DNA of 64,000 nucleotides, from NCBI GenBank assembly GCA_019918135.1, contig WBZZ01000839.1, positions 1-64,000 on the forward strand, in the 5' to 3' direction. Each line of letters opens with the position of its first letter. Positions within the stretch are counted from its first letter, which is position 1. Shown one piece after another: positions 31,639 through 41,336 of the stretch. The translations under genes were made by a program, and so were the position numbers. The DNA comes from Paulinella micropora (lineage: Eukaryota > Cercozoa > Imbricatea > Euglyphida > Paulinellidae). Under the pieces are notes generated by a model. The model had not been told where the DNA came from, made no database searches, and was given only the letters and a program-made list of their open reading frames with translations.

Positions 31639-31879
31639 AGCAGCTTGGATTGATTGCGTAAATTATGACTCTTGACAGTGTTTCCGAACTCGGTAGTTAA
31701 AATCTCCTAGTCACGCCAGAAAGAATTCAAATTTTAATACCCAGAACCACCACGCCACTTCCGCTCGGTTTCTTACGTCTGAGCGCGAGTGTGTCCAAAA
31801 AAGGAGACGAATTTTTTTTTTGAACGCACCGGCGCACAGCAATTTACTCTCGGGGGCTTGTCCTAGGTCGCACCAAGGC
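31639..31879. other. Convergent spacer
   Basis: Short AT-richer spacer between two gene 3' ends. No feature beyond an A/T-rich TTAAAATCT segment. Confidence 0.3.
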
Positions 31880-33430
31880 TTACGCAGGGCGACGAGCGTG
31901 CCGCACGAATTCTGCGCTGGGCAGTGCCGCTACCACCCGGTCCTGCAGGTCAATCGCGGTGGCCGGTTGGTGGTACCGGCAGTTGTGGAACAGCAGCTTA
32001 CGACCCTCAGCGCGCGAGTTTATCAGCCCCGCAGAAAAGTTGGGAGCTAAGACGCATTCATCCACCAGGACCGGCGCGGGGATCCTGCCGTCTACACGCA
32101 GGCTGGCTAACGAGGAGTCCCGAACCGAGATCTCGGAGCCTGCGAATACGAATAGCCTGCAAGCGTTGGTCGGGACATGACGCGCCTTGCATCCGAGGTT
32201 AACAGAAATGTGCTGTGCTCCCAGGCCACTCAGGGCCAGCTGCCGCGGGACTTTGCATTCTCCCATACAGTCGCCCCTGCGTACCTTAATGACGCCGAAC
32301 CCTACGGGCTGAGGCTGTGTTTGTATTTTTGTCAGGGTCACATCTTGAACAGTGTTGGACAGCTGGATCGTTAGGTTGGGCCTGCCTGCACCAGGCCGGC
32401 CAGCGCGCTCGAAATTGATGTTGTATTTTTGGTCGTGCAGCTGGATTGTCAGCTCGGGCGCAGCCCTGTTGTCGACGCGGCACGTAACTTGAGCCAGGCC
32501 TAAGTTAGGTCCTAGCTCGACGCTCTGCAGACCTCCCGTGAACGAAAAGTCTAATTGTCGCGTGTTCGGCTCTGCATTCAGCGGTCTGACGACCCCGAGC
32601 TTGCTAATTACCGGGCAGAATTTGGCAAGCAGGAAATTCAGCAGCTCACGCATTGCTGTCGATGTGCTGATTTCCAGTGTGACTGACCGAACCTTGGCCA
32701 GGTTGCCTAGGCATTTCTTGGCCTCGGCATGATGCGGGGCCAGCCTTCTGATGGCCTCGAGGTTCTGTCTTACGTTAGTAGCACTGCCCTGCGCCGCCCA
32801 CTGTTCGAGCAAGCGATCACCGACTAGTGGCAGCAGGACTGGATCGTGCAACGTGTAGTTCTGAACTAGGTACAGCGGGTCTAGCAAGCTTTGGCGAAAC
32901 AGCAGCTGCCCGAGCCAGCCAGCGCCAATGGGTTGACGCGGAACATAACGAGCCACCCTATTTTGCAGCGCCTCTCGGTAGTTCTCTCTCCTGAAACGAA
33001 GGTTTTGTACAGTGTATCCTGGCACTATTTCAGCGTACTGGCACTCGTATACGCAGCCATTCCGCAGCAGTGCGCAAAGGCGCGAGAGGTACGTCAAGAA
33101 AGAGTTGTAGACATAGGCGTTGCACAGCAAGGCCAGAACTTTGTAGAGCTCCTTTATTATGAACTGGCTGTTGGTGTCGGGCTCTAAATCGGCAGGCAGC
33201 ATGAGGACAATGACCAGCGCGCGGTGCGTGCTCAGCGCCCGCTCGAAGCTGCCGTTAGTGACGGGCCGGGCTAGTTCCCAGGATTCCGTACGCAGAGCTA
33301 TAGGCAACACGAGCGTGTCGTTTTGTGCGGCTCGGGCAGTAACGCTACCGTCTAGGCGCGGCAGTCCTTGAATTTCATTTTCTTTCAGGTCGTTGTCCCG
33401 CAACAATTGTGCGAAAAAGTTCTGTGCCAT
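31880..33430 (-). CDS. Unknown 516-residue protein, beta-rich C-terminal half
   Basis: The product starts MAQNFFAQLLRDNDL. Residues 80-260 look mostly helical (KELYKVLALLCNAYVYN, NLEAIRRLAPHHAEAKK). From about 290 the sequence has repeated short strands with Ile/Leu/Val alternation (SVELGPNLGLAQVTC, PELTIQLHDQKYNINF, PNLTIQLSNTVQDVTL), as in a beta solenoid or jelly-roll. It has no signal peptide or membrane span. Such an architecture would suit a structural protein, but I recognise no family. Frame whole; GC-rich like the other viral genes. Confidence 0.55.
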   Translation of the reverse strand: MAQNFFAQLLRDNDLKENEIQGLPRLDGSVTARAAQNDTLVLPIALRTESWELARPVTNGSFERALSTHRALVIVLMLPADLEPDTNSQFIIKELYKVLALLCNAYVYNSFLTYLSRLCALLRNGCVYECQYAEIVPGYTVQNLRFRRENYREALQNRVARYVPRQPIGAGWLGQLLFRQSLLDPLYLVQNYTLHDPVLLPLVGDRLLEQWAAQGSATNVRQNLEAIRRLAPHHAEAKKCLGNLAKVRSVTLEISTSTAMRELLNFLLAKFCPVISKLGVVRPLNAEPNTRQLDFSFTGGLQSVELGPNLGLAQVTCRVDNRAAPELTIQLHDQKYNINFERAGRPGAGRPNLTIQLSNTVQDVTLTKIQTQPQPVGFGVIKVRRGDCMGECKVPRQLALSGLGAQHISVNLGCKARHVPTNACRLFVFAGSEISVRDSSLASLRVDGRIPAPVLVDECVLAPNFSAGLINSRAEGRKLLFHNCRYHQPATAIDLQDRVVAALPSAEFVRHARRPA

Positions 33431-34690
33431 TTTGTTTTAAGATAAAAAAGCTGGCTGTACCCTCTCTCTTTTTAACTAGTAAGATATCATCTTGAAAACA
33501 AACCAGAGAATGAGACAAAACAGAAAAGTACGCATTTTTTTCTTTGGTGCCACCCTCTTTCCTCTCTCCTTCCTCCCTCTGTCTTCTGCTCCCTCCCAAA
33601 ATTTCTTTCGGTAGCCGCAAAATTCGACTAAAAAGATTTCGTGAAGATTTGCCGAGGTTTGCGGTCGAGAGATAGTTGTCGTGAAATTCACCGGGTTCTG
33701 AATCTTGCAAAAAAAAAAATTTTAGCAATCCTGCTAATTTGTGAGAGCAAAAATTTAGGGAGACGACGGCGGGCGGGGAAAATAAAAAAAAAAAACAGAA
33801 AATTTTCCCCGCCCGCCGTCGTCTCCCGAATTTTTTGCTGTCCATTTTCATCCATTGCCGAAATGTCCTTCGCTAAAAAAAATTTCTTTCGGTAGCCGCA
33901 AAATCCGTCAGAAGCCGTTTTGCGCAAATCTGCCGAAAGTTGCGACTAAAAAGCAGTTTCGCGCAAATTCACCGGGTTTCCGAATCTTGCGAAAAAAGAT
34001 TTTGGGACATTTCGGCAATGGATGAAAGCGGATAGCAAAAAAATCGGGAAACGACGGCGGGAGGGGAAAATAAAAAAAAACAGAAAATTTCCCCGCCCGC
34101 CATCGTCTGCCGAATTTTTGGCTGTCCATTTTCATCCATTGCCGAAATGTCCTTCGCTAAAAAAAAATTTCTTTCGGTAGCCGCAAAATCCGTCAGAAGC
34201 AGTTTCGCGCAAATCTGCCGAAAGTTGCGACTAAAAAGCAGTTTCGCGCAAATTCACCTGGTTTCCGAATCTTGCGAAAAAAGATTTTGGGACATTTCGG
34301 CAATCCTGCAAAGCTTGATAGCAAAAAAAATCGGGAAACGACGGCGGGCGGGGAAAATTTTCTGTTTTTTTTTTTATTTTCCCCTCCTGTCATTCTCTCC
34401 CGAATTTTTTGCTATCCGCTTTCATCCGTTGCCGAAATGTCCTTCGCTAAAAAAAATTCTTTCGGTAGCCGCAAAATCCGTCAAAAAGCCGTTTCGCGCA
34501 AATCAGCCGAAAGTTGCGGCTCCAAACTCATTTCGCGCAAAACTTGCCGAGGTTTGCGGCCTTTTTTTTTCTCCCTTGAGCATGGCCGAAAAGTCAGCTA
34601 TTTTTTTAATTAAATTTTACAATTCGTCCTGCTCTCCTCTTCATCCTTTCTTTGGTCTCAATAGAGTTCAAAAACTCTCGGCTCAAGGCG
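33431..34690. repeat. Hairpin repeat array, cluster 2
   Basis: Three hairpins lie at about 33755-33835, 34045-34125 and 34330-34410, with arms ACGGCGGGCGGGGAAAAT and AATTTTCCCCGCCCGCC or variants. Outside each arm are GATAGCAAAAAAATCGGGA-type and CATTTTCATCCATTGCCG-type segments, then CTTTCGGTAGCCGCAAAAT and TTTCGCGCAAATCTGCCG. Spacing is about 290 bp. The core equals that of cluster 1 at 20.5-21.6 kb, while the flanks differ. No gene recognised. Confidence 0.75.
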
Positions 34691-36265
34691 CTAAACTTGG
34701 GCGCCAAGCCCCTCCGCGCCGACACGAAACGCGTGCACAACTGTGTCCTCGTACCCGCTAACGAAAAGCCGGTCGCCGTGCGCCGCCAGTGCGGGAGTGG
34801 TCACGAGCCCGAGGGCCGCGTCCCGGCACACCTGAACCAGGCGCCCCTCGGGCGTGAAGGCTTGGATACGAGGCTCCCCCGGTGAGTCGCTCACAAACAC
34901 CAAGCCCTGGCAGCACGCCACGGCCAGCGGGTGGTTCAACGTGCCCGGCGCTTGCACCTGTCTCCCCCACTGCGTCACAAATGTCCCGTTGGGGAAGAAG
35001 GCCTGTACTCGGTGGTTCAGGGTGTCGGCTACCAAGACCCAACTCTTGCTCTGGCAATAGGCTAGCCCGCCGGGACTGTTGAACTCTCCGGGCGCAGCAC
35101 CTGTTCGGCCCCATTCCTGGACCCATTCACCCAACGTCGTCCGTTCGTCTCCTTTGGGAAGCCAGGCCCGCACACAGTTGTGCTGGCGGTCGGTCACAAA
35201 GACGAGGTCGTCCGATGCACACAAGCCGTAAGGCGCGCTCAGTCCCTCTGCGACTCGTACGGGTATTGTCGAGTTTAGCATTGCATACAGGCCGCCTTCT
35301 GTAGGGCCTGTCAAAAACAATCGTCCTCCGCAATGGGCCACGGCAGTGACCCCCTTCATCGAGCCAAAGGTATCAAGGTTCTGCTTGTCGTTGCCAAATC
35401 CGTACAGAAGATATTCTGTGGCGCTTTCCCTGTTGACGTACAGCACACCGCTTGTAGAAACACAGAGCGCACCGGCGCGCCCCGCCCGGGGCAGGGCGTA
35501 GATGGCAGTAGGCGCGACGGCCCGGCTACAATCAACCTTGGCTACCTTGGTCTGCGAACGGAGGCTTAGTATCGGCTCCTGCAGCGGGCACCACAGCAGC
35601 GGGCCAGAGGAAAACAGTGCGGGTGCTCGCACGAGCAGGCCTGGCGGGAGCTTGAAACTGTCTGTCTGAGCGGTTTCCGTGTACTTGACGTCGAGTTCTG
35701 GCCGTTCTAGGCGTGCTATGTGTCTGGCATGGTTTCCGATGATCTGGTTGAGCCTTACCAACTCCTCGCCTAAATCTTGCTCGGGGCCCCCGTTGTCCTC
35801 TTCCACTGGCTCCTGCCGAAGCTTGAGCTCAAGCCGTTGTAAGTCTTTTTGTGCCAGCGCCAGGTCCTGGCGGCGCTTCGAGATTTCGTGGTTTCGTGCG
35901 TCCCGGACGAGCTGCGTTTGCGAGCTCAGGTTATCCGAGAGCACCGTGTACTGCACATGCAGCGAGCCGTCGGCCTCGACCGTAGCCACCAGCGTTTTGC
36001 CCTGCAGCACGAACGTGTGGTTCTTACTGTTAGCAATTGTAGCCACCAAGCTCATGTCCAGAGCAGAGAGCAGTTCGCCGCTAGGGCCAATGTCCGACGA
36101 CGTGCTGCTTTTGTCTGTACTGGCTGTGGCCTGATCAGATTCTTGGATTTCTTGGCGACCCTCTGAAAGTGCATGGCTTTTCCTTGTTGTCGACATGAGC
36201 AGGTCACGTGGCTTGTGGGTTTTCTTTCTCTTGTGTGACGACGGGCGCGCCCTCACTGTTGCCAT
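34691..36265 (-). CDS. NHL-repeat beta-propeller protein
   Basis: The 524-residue product starts MATVRARPSSHKRKK with a basic tail. Residues 95-205 contain a predicted coiled coil (ISKRRQDLALAQKDLQRLELK). The C-terminal 300 residues hold five to six NHL-type blades, the clearest being FNSPGGLAYCQSKSWVLVAD then TLNHRVQAFFPNG and TLNHPLAVACCQGLVFVSD. NHL propellers bind RNA or protein; the coiled-coil plus NHL order recalls TRIM-NHL proteins but no RING or B-box is seen. Frame whole. Confidence 0.7.
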   Translation of the reverse strand: MATVRARPSSHKRKKTHKPRDLLMSTTRKSHALSEGRQEIQESDQATASTDKSSTSSDIGPSGELLSALDMSLVATIANSKNHTFVLQGKTLVATVEADGSLHVQYTVLSDNLSSQTQLVRDARNHEISKRRQDLALAQKDLQRLELKLRQEPVEEDNGGPEQDLGEELVRLNQIIGNHARHIARLERPELDVKYTETAQTDSFKLPPGLLVRAPALFSSGPLLWCPLQEPILSLRSQTKVAKVDCSRAVAPTAIYALPRAGRAGALCVSTSGVLYVNRESATEYLLYGFGNDKQNLDTFGSMKGVTAVAHCGGRLFLTGPTEGGLYAMLNSTIPVRVAEGLSAPYGLCASDDLVFVTDRQHNCVRAWLPKGDERTTLGEWVQEWGRTGAAPGEFNSPGGLAYCQSKSWVLVADTLNHRVQAFFPNGTFVTQWGRQVQAPGTLNHPLAVACCQGLVFVSDSPGEPRIQAFTPEGRLVQVCRDAALGLVTTPALAAHGDRLFVSGYEDTVVHAFRVGAEGLGAQV

Positions 36266-36471
36266 TTTTTGGGGGGCCGTGTTGAAACCAAACAGGCACT
36301 ATCCTCTACCTCGGGACATGCGCGAGGAGGGGGGAAAGAAAGGGGCAATTCGCGGCTCCCCCCCCCCCCCCCCCCCACTCTCTCTCCGATCCCCCGCCCC
36401 CCCCCCCCTTCTCCTCATTGGTTTCATTTCAATCCACTTTTTTCCTTTTTTAAATTTTCTTTTGTACGGCC
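36266..36471. other. C-run spacer
   Basis: Two runs of about 17 and 11 C near 36360 and 36399, between the divergent NHL and helicase genes. Probably holds both promoters. Confidence 0.4.
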
Positions 36472-39119
36472 TTGGCAACCAGGCCGGCAACGAGCCAAAA
36501 CTCCTTTTCCCTTCACTGTCAGAGGATTGCTTCGTCGTCTGCGCCCTCGTTGCTGGACGGCCTACAATTCACGTCGTGGAAGCTGGCGGGCCTCCGACAG
36601 ACTCGCACTAACGCGCGATTTCTGTTGCTGCGTGAAAACGGCGACCGCCGCCGCACGCTGCGTCTGTGGCAGGGCCAGGGCGACGGCGCGTTTCCGGCCT
36701 GGCTGCAGCTCCTGAAAGACAGTGTGCGGGAAGTGCGGCTGACCAACGAAGGCCTGCAGCAGGCCGCCGGCGGCTGGCGGTTCTGCACGTCGGCCGGCCT
36801 GCTGGAAGTGTCGTTAGAGCAAACAGCACCCACAGCCAAGCGCCAGAACACAACAGAAACCGTGTCGTCCGACGACGACGACGGGGCCTGTTCCACGGAA
36901 GAACAACTGGCGGCCGGGAACACTGACACTGGCACCGCCCGCAAGTTTCTTACCGTTTTGCTGCGGGAGGACGCGAGGTGGGCGCACCTGGCCTCCACGT
37001 TTTCGCTGGAGCGCGTCGCTAAGTGGACGATTGCCCAGCGCACCAGGTACCTGCTACTCTTCTACAGCGGCGACCCGCGCGTCTGGTACGAACCGAAGTT
37101 GTGGCTCGGCGACGAGGCCGTGGCGGCCGACTCCGGCGCTTATGATCTGTGTGACGCGCCTGAATGTTTGTCGCCCCGGCGCTTCGCCCAGCTGCCGCTC
37201 GTGCTGCGCAACGCGTGGGCCCGGCTGCTCGGGGAGCACGGGCGCAGGCATTTGCTGCTGCACTTCCTCTTGACGAACACGCTGTTCCGTGCTTTTCGCG
37301 CGACGTCGCTGTGCGTCGCGACGCGTGCTTTTCGCGCGGGGTCGACCGCGATGTTCCGTGGGCGCGGACTTGCCTGCCGACAGGCAACGACGAGGCCAAG
37401 ATGTGTTTCTTGGGGACGACGCAGCTGCTCGGCAGACTGACGCACAGCGGCGGTTCTTGGTGCGAGCTCGTAAGACCGGGGGCGGAGCCGCGCCTGGCGA
37501 CGGGGCACGCGGGCTTTGCAAGCGGGCTGCAAACGCTGTGGGACAGCGCGCCTAGCAGCGGCACGGCGCAGTGCGCGTGGGTGCGCGTTGACAACCACGT
37601 GTTCGCGCCGCGCGTGTGTTTCAACCAGGAACGGCAGTTGGTCGCGCTGTTGCGCGCCGTGCCACGGCAGATCGCGACCGCCACGCTGCCGCAACTGACC
37701 GAGTCGCAGCGCGCGGCGCTGGCCGTCTGTCTGAGTGGGGGCGTGGGGCTGCTGGCCGGAGCGGCCGGGACAGGCAAGACGACCGCCGCGTCCGCGGTGT
37801 CAACCGCGCCGGTGCTGTTCGTTGCCATGACGCGCAACGCCGTGCGCAACGGGCGCCTGCGCGGCGTCGGGGGGTCAGCCCCGCCGGCCGCCGCCACCTG
37901 CGGTGGCGCAATTGTGTTCCCGGACTACAAGACGCACGCGTGGCTCTGCACCCGCGCGCGGGGTGCCGTGCGTACGCCGACGACAGTTCGTTACACGCTG
38001 ATCGTCGACGAGGTGTCGCTGATGTCGCCCGCACATTTGCTGCAGCTGCTCCTGGCCCTGCGGCGCCTGGCGCCGAACATTGGCCGCGTGCTGCTGCTGG
38101 GCGACGACGCGCAGCTTCCGCCGCTGGGCTACGGGTCTACGGTGTCGCTGGTGCGCGCGCTGTTTCCAAACAGCTGTGCAGAACTCACGACGGTCCTGCG
38201 CGGCGATGGAGACTGTTGCGCGCAGTGCCTGGCGGCGTCTTTGCGCGCAGCGACGACGTTTGATCCTGCCTGGCTGCGGCAGTGCCTGGTGTACCTGAAA
38301 TTCACCGGCGAGGACGGCGGCGCGGCGTTGACAAACAGATTGCAACAGTTGCACGAGCGCCACGCGCTGCCGCGGGTGGACCTTTGGGCGCGCGTGCAAA
38401 AGAAGGAGATTGCCTGGCACGACTGGCAGTGCGTGGCCATACGCCGCAGCGAGGTGGCGCTGGTGAACAACCGGCTGGCCGCCGCCGCGGGCGCGCCGCC
38501 AGCACGCGGACGGTCTTTCGTGGTATCCTTAAAGGTCAGGCTCGAGTGCGCGCTGGAGGCGCTGTCCCCGCCAAACGGCGTGGAGCTGGACACGACAATT
38601 TCTGATGACGTGAGCCGCGACGACCCGCGCTGCGTCGGCTACCTGGTGCGCATGCAGGACGTGACAATAGATACGGTTGGCGGCCAGGCGTGGGTGCGCG
38701 GCTGCCGGGATGTGGAGTCAACAGCGAGTCCGTTAGCCAGAGGCGCGTGGCGCGTGTTCACGGTCTGGCACAGCAAGACGGTGCCGCGTTTGGTGCAGTT
38801 CTGGAGCCGCCGGCAGCACGGCGAGGACGGCGGGCTGAGCATGGCCTTCTGCCTGACGGACTTTTGCGTGCAGGGCTCCGAGTTCGACGACGTGTACGTG
38901 CTGCTGTCGCCGACGCCGTTCTGTCCGCTGAACTTGCACCTGCAGAAGCTGTTGTACACGTCGCTGTCGCGCTGCCGGCGCTCGTGCGAGATATGGATTC
39001 CGCAGCGAATGTGCGGCGCGACCTGGCCCAGTGACCCGACCGCTTTCTGGCGGCGCGTGCAAAACAGTGACCACCGCGTTCGCACCATCACGGCCAGCAT
39101 GACCGAAGGCGCGGATTGA
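36472..39119 (+). pseudogene. SF1 helicase, RecD/Pif1-like
   Basis: The region starts with MATRPATSQNS and ends near 39119. The helicase part (37164-39119) shows Walker A GAAGTGKTTAA, a TLIVDEVSLMS motif II, LLLGDDAQLPPLGYG motif III, a LTTVLRG segment (motif IV) and, near the end, VQGSEFDDVYVLLS and LYTSLSRCRRSCEIWI (motifs V and VI) of the RecD/Pif1 branch. These unwind DNA 5' to 3' in replication and recombination. The N-terminal 280 residues are Ser/Asp-rich then helical. The coding stretch looks broken (about one break). Herpesvirus UL5 is a distant relative by function. Confidence 0.7.
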
Positions 39120-39370
39120 GTCGAAGACATCGTCTCTCAGACCTTTGGACACTTTTTTGCAAAAGACTGTTCTTTTTTGATTTTTTTATTGGAATGGGTG
39201 CAAATCTGTTGTTGTTTTAAAAGTTTCATCGTGCAGTGCCTCGACTAGATATCGACTGACTCTCTTGTCTCTCTCAGAGTCTCTCTTGCATCGTCAAATG
39301 AAAGTGTGCGCCTCCTTGGCTTTTTTTTTAGTCGCAGTCGAATTCGAGCTCAATGCCAGGCAAGTTGCGT
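39120..39370. other. Convergent spacer
   Basis: AT-richer DNA with TCTCTCAGAGTCTCTCTTG near 39270. No gene. Confidence 0.3.
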
Positions 39371-40656
39371 TCAAACCAGGCTTTCATGATACGCATGGCC
39401 GGTTTTGAAGCGGCATTTGCAAAAAGTTACGACCTCAAGCTTGGGCAAGAGTTGCAGTAGATAATAATTAGAAAGACGTGCAGGGCTTGTGACGGAGATC
39501 GGTCTCTTGAAGGTAACCGAGAGCTCCTTTAGCTCTGACAGCTCTGACAGCTCCAGCTGCCCTAGGTCTATGGTCTGCCCTGCCGGCAGATCGTCCAGGA
39601 TCAAGGTCTGGAGCCGGCGCAGCGGGGGCAAGTCCCTCAGGGAGATGACAGAGCGCGGGCCCTCGACCCAGAGAGTTGGTAGCGCGCAGTCTGGCAGGGA
39701 AATATCGGTCGTGCCAGGGCCGACATTCCACCCACAGTCACGGAGGTACAGCTCGCGCACGCAGTCCAAGTGTGTTAAAAGTCCGAGGCCTATCGAAGCG
39801 AAGCCCGATACATCTAGCACGTGCAGGCCGGCGCACCCAGCAAAATCTGTGTTGGCCAGAGGGCTAGACCTGTCCACCAGCCCGAGCTTCCTGAGACTGC
39901 GGAAGCGCGCGAGTAGCTGCCGCAACTGCGCGGGGCCAGGCACGCAACCTTCGAGCTCTAGCTCCTGCAGTTCCCGCGGCATTTGCGAGGAGCTGTTGAA
40001 ACAGCTGTTCGGACGAGGCTAGGCCTGCTGGATTTCTTACTTTAAAACCCACCGAACGCAACGTCGGGAGCTGCGGCAGTTGCAGCTGTTTGCTATCAAA
40101 ACTTTGCAGCAGACGGCACCGGATATCTATCCCCGCAAGCCCTTGGGGCCAGTGCGCCAGCTTCAAAGAACAGTCGTACAGGGTAAGGTGGTCGGCGTGC
40201 ACGCTGCGCAAGAGGCTCGACTTCTGTAAGTCTTCCGGGAGCTTCGTCTCGAGGACACGATTGATTTTCTGTGCAAGGCCTAAAAGATCTACTTCTTCGA
40301 AGTGCATGCCCTTGATCAACACGAGTTGGCGCAACTCGCTCAGGTCGACGTAGCGGAATCTTACTCCCGCCTGGCTCCAGACCCGTCTGTAGCGCTTGAG
40401 GAGCTTTCGGGCGGGGTGATCACGGCGCTCCCAGTCGCCAAATTTCTTGGGAGAAATGTAGTCCTTGCCACATCTCGCTCCTGGTTTCGAAATGCTGCTG
40501 GACACGCCGACAACTGCTCGCACACGCCCAAACATCTGACAGCTCTAGCAACGACAGGACTTCTGACCAGACGTCGCATGGTAGCTCAAGCAGTGTGTCC
40601 GCCCCGCCGGTGGCCCGTTCTAATTTTTTGCTTTTGTCCTGGTGCTGAGCACTCAT
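39371..40656 (-). pseudogene. F-box and leucine-rich repeat protein
   Basis: Near the start (40656 downward) lies LPCDVWSEVLSLLELSDVW followed by ACASSCRRVQQHF, a clear F-box, the module that docks on SKP1 in SCF ubiquitin ligases. The rest holds irregular leucine-rich repeats (LRQLVLIKGMHFEEVDL, LQELELEGCVPGPAQL, LHVLDVSGFASIGLGLL). F-box/LRR proteins choose substrates for ubiquitin tagging; viruses use them to redirect host degradation. The region looks broken (about two breaks). It could alternatively be a captured host gene. Confidence 0.6.
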
Positions 40657-40895
40657 TTTCCTTCTCGACTATTTCCCCCCGACCTTTGAAAAGAAAAGTA
40701 AGAAAACAATCGACCTAGCAGCCAACACAAACATTCCCACACTACCCCTCCCCCGTTTCTCCCACCAAAGGTTAGGCCCCCGCCTCCCCCCCCGGTCCCT
40801 GCAGGGCCGTGTCCTTTTCCCTCTTTGAACCAAGAAAAAAAAACGGGTGCGGGCCTTGCAAAAGAGATCTTTTGAAACTTGAGTTAAAGAAAACT
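40657..40895. other. Short spacer
   Basis: C-rich stretch (CCGCCTCCCCCCCCGG) and an A-run near 40835 between divergent genes. Confidence 0.3.
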
Positions 40896-41282
40896 ATGGA
40901 GCCCGCTAGGAAGAAAGCCTGCACTCGATGTGCTGCGCACCTACAGGCGCAAATTCTGCAGGAAAAAGAGAAGTCTTTTGCCAAACTCGTGTCGGGCGGA
41001 GCAGGTGACTTCGAACAAGAGCTAAAAAACCTCGTGGCTGAGAGCCGAGGCCCGATCTTAGAAGATGACACCCAAGGCAGTAGCTGTCTGTGGCGGTTAG
41101 CGACGATCTTTGGCTCCACCAGACCTAGAGCTCACGTTCCGATCCTGGAGGCCAGGTACGAGGCCAAGCGCAAATTCGTGAGTGCTGTTCTGGCCAACCA
41201 ACTTGTCTTTCCGGCCATGGCCAAGTACCAAAGCAAGAGCCGAATACTCGGCGCACTACAAGGAGGGTGGAAAATTGATTAA
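40896..41282 (+). CDS. Small basic helical protein
   Basis: 128 residues starting MEPARKKACTRCAAHLQ, with one CxxC and an otherwise charged, helical sequence (LEARYEAKRKFVSAVLANQ). No family recognised. It lies 54 bp before the repeat protein in another frame and may belong to the same gene. Confidence 0.4.
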   Translation: MEPARKKACTRCAAHLQAQILQEKEKSFAKLVSGGAGDFEQELKNLVAESRGPILEDDTQGSSCLWRLATIFGSTRPRAHVPILEARYEAKRKFVSAVLANQLVFPAMAKYQSKSRILGALQGGWKID

Positions 41283-41336
41283 CGGACCAAAGAAATTTAT
41301 TACTGGGACCACATTTGGGCGACGGTACTTTGGCAC

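Noticed and set aside
31880-33430. A major capsid protein
   Set aside because: Strand-rich sequence alone is not enough; no double jelly-roll or HK97 motif was recognised.
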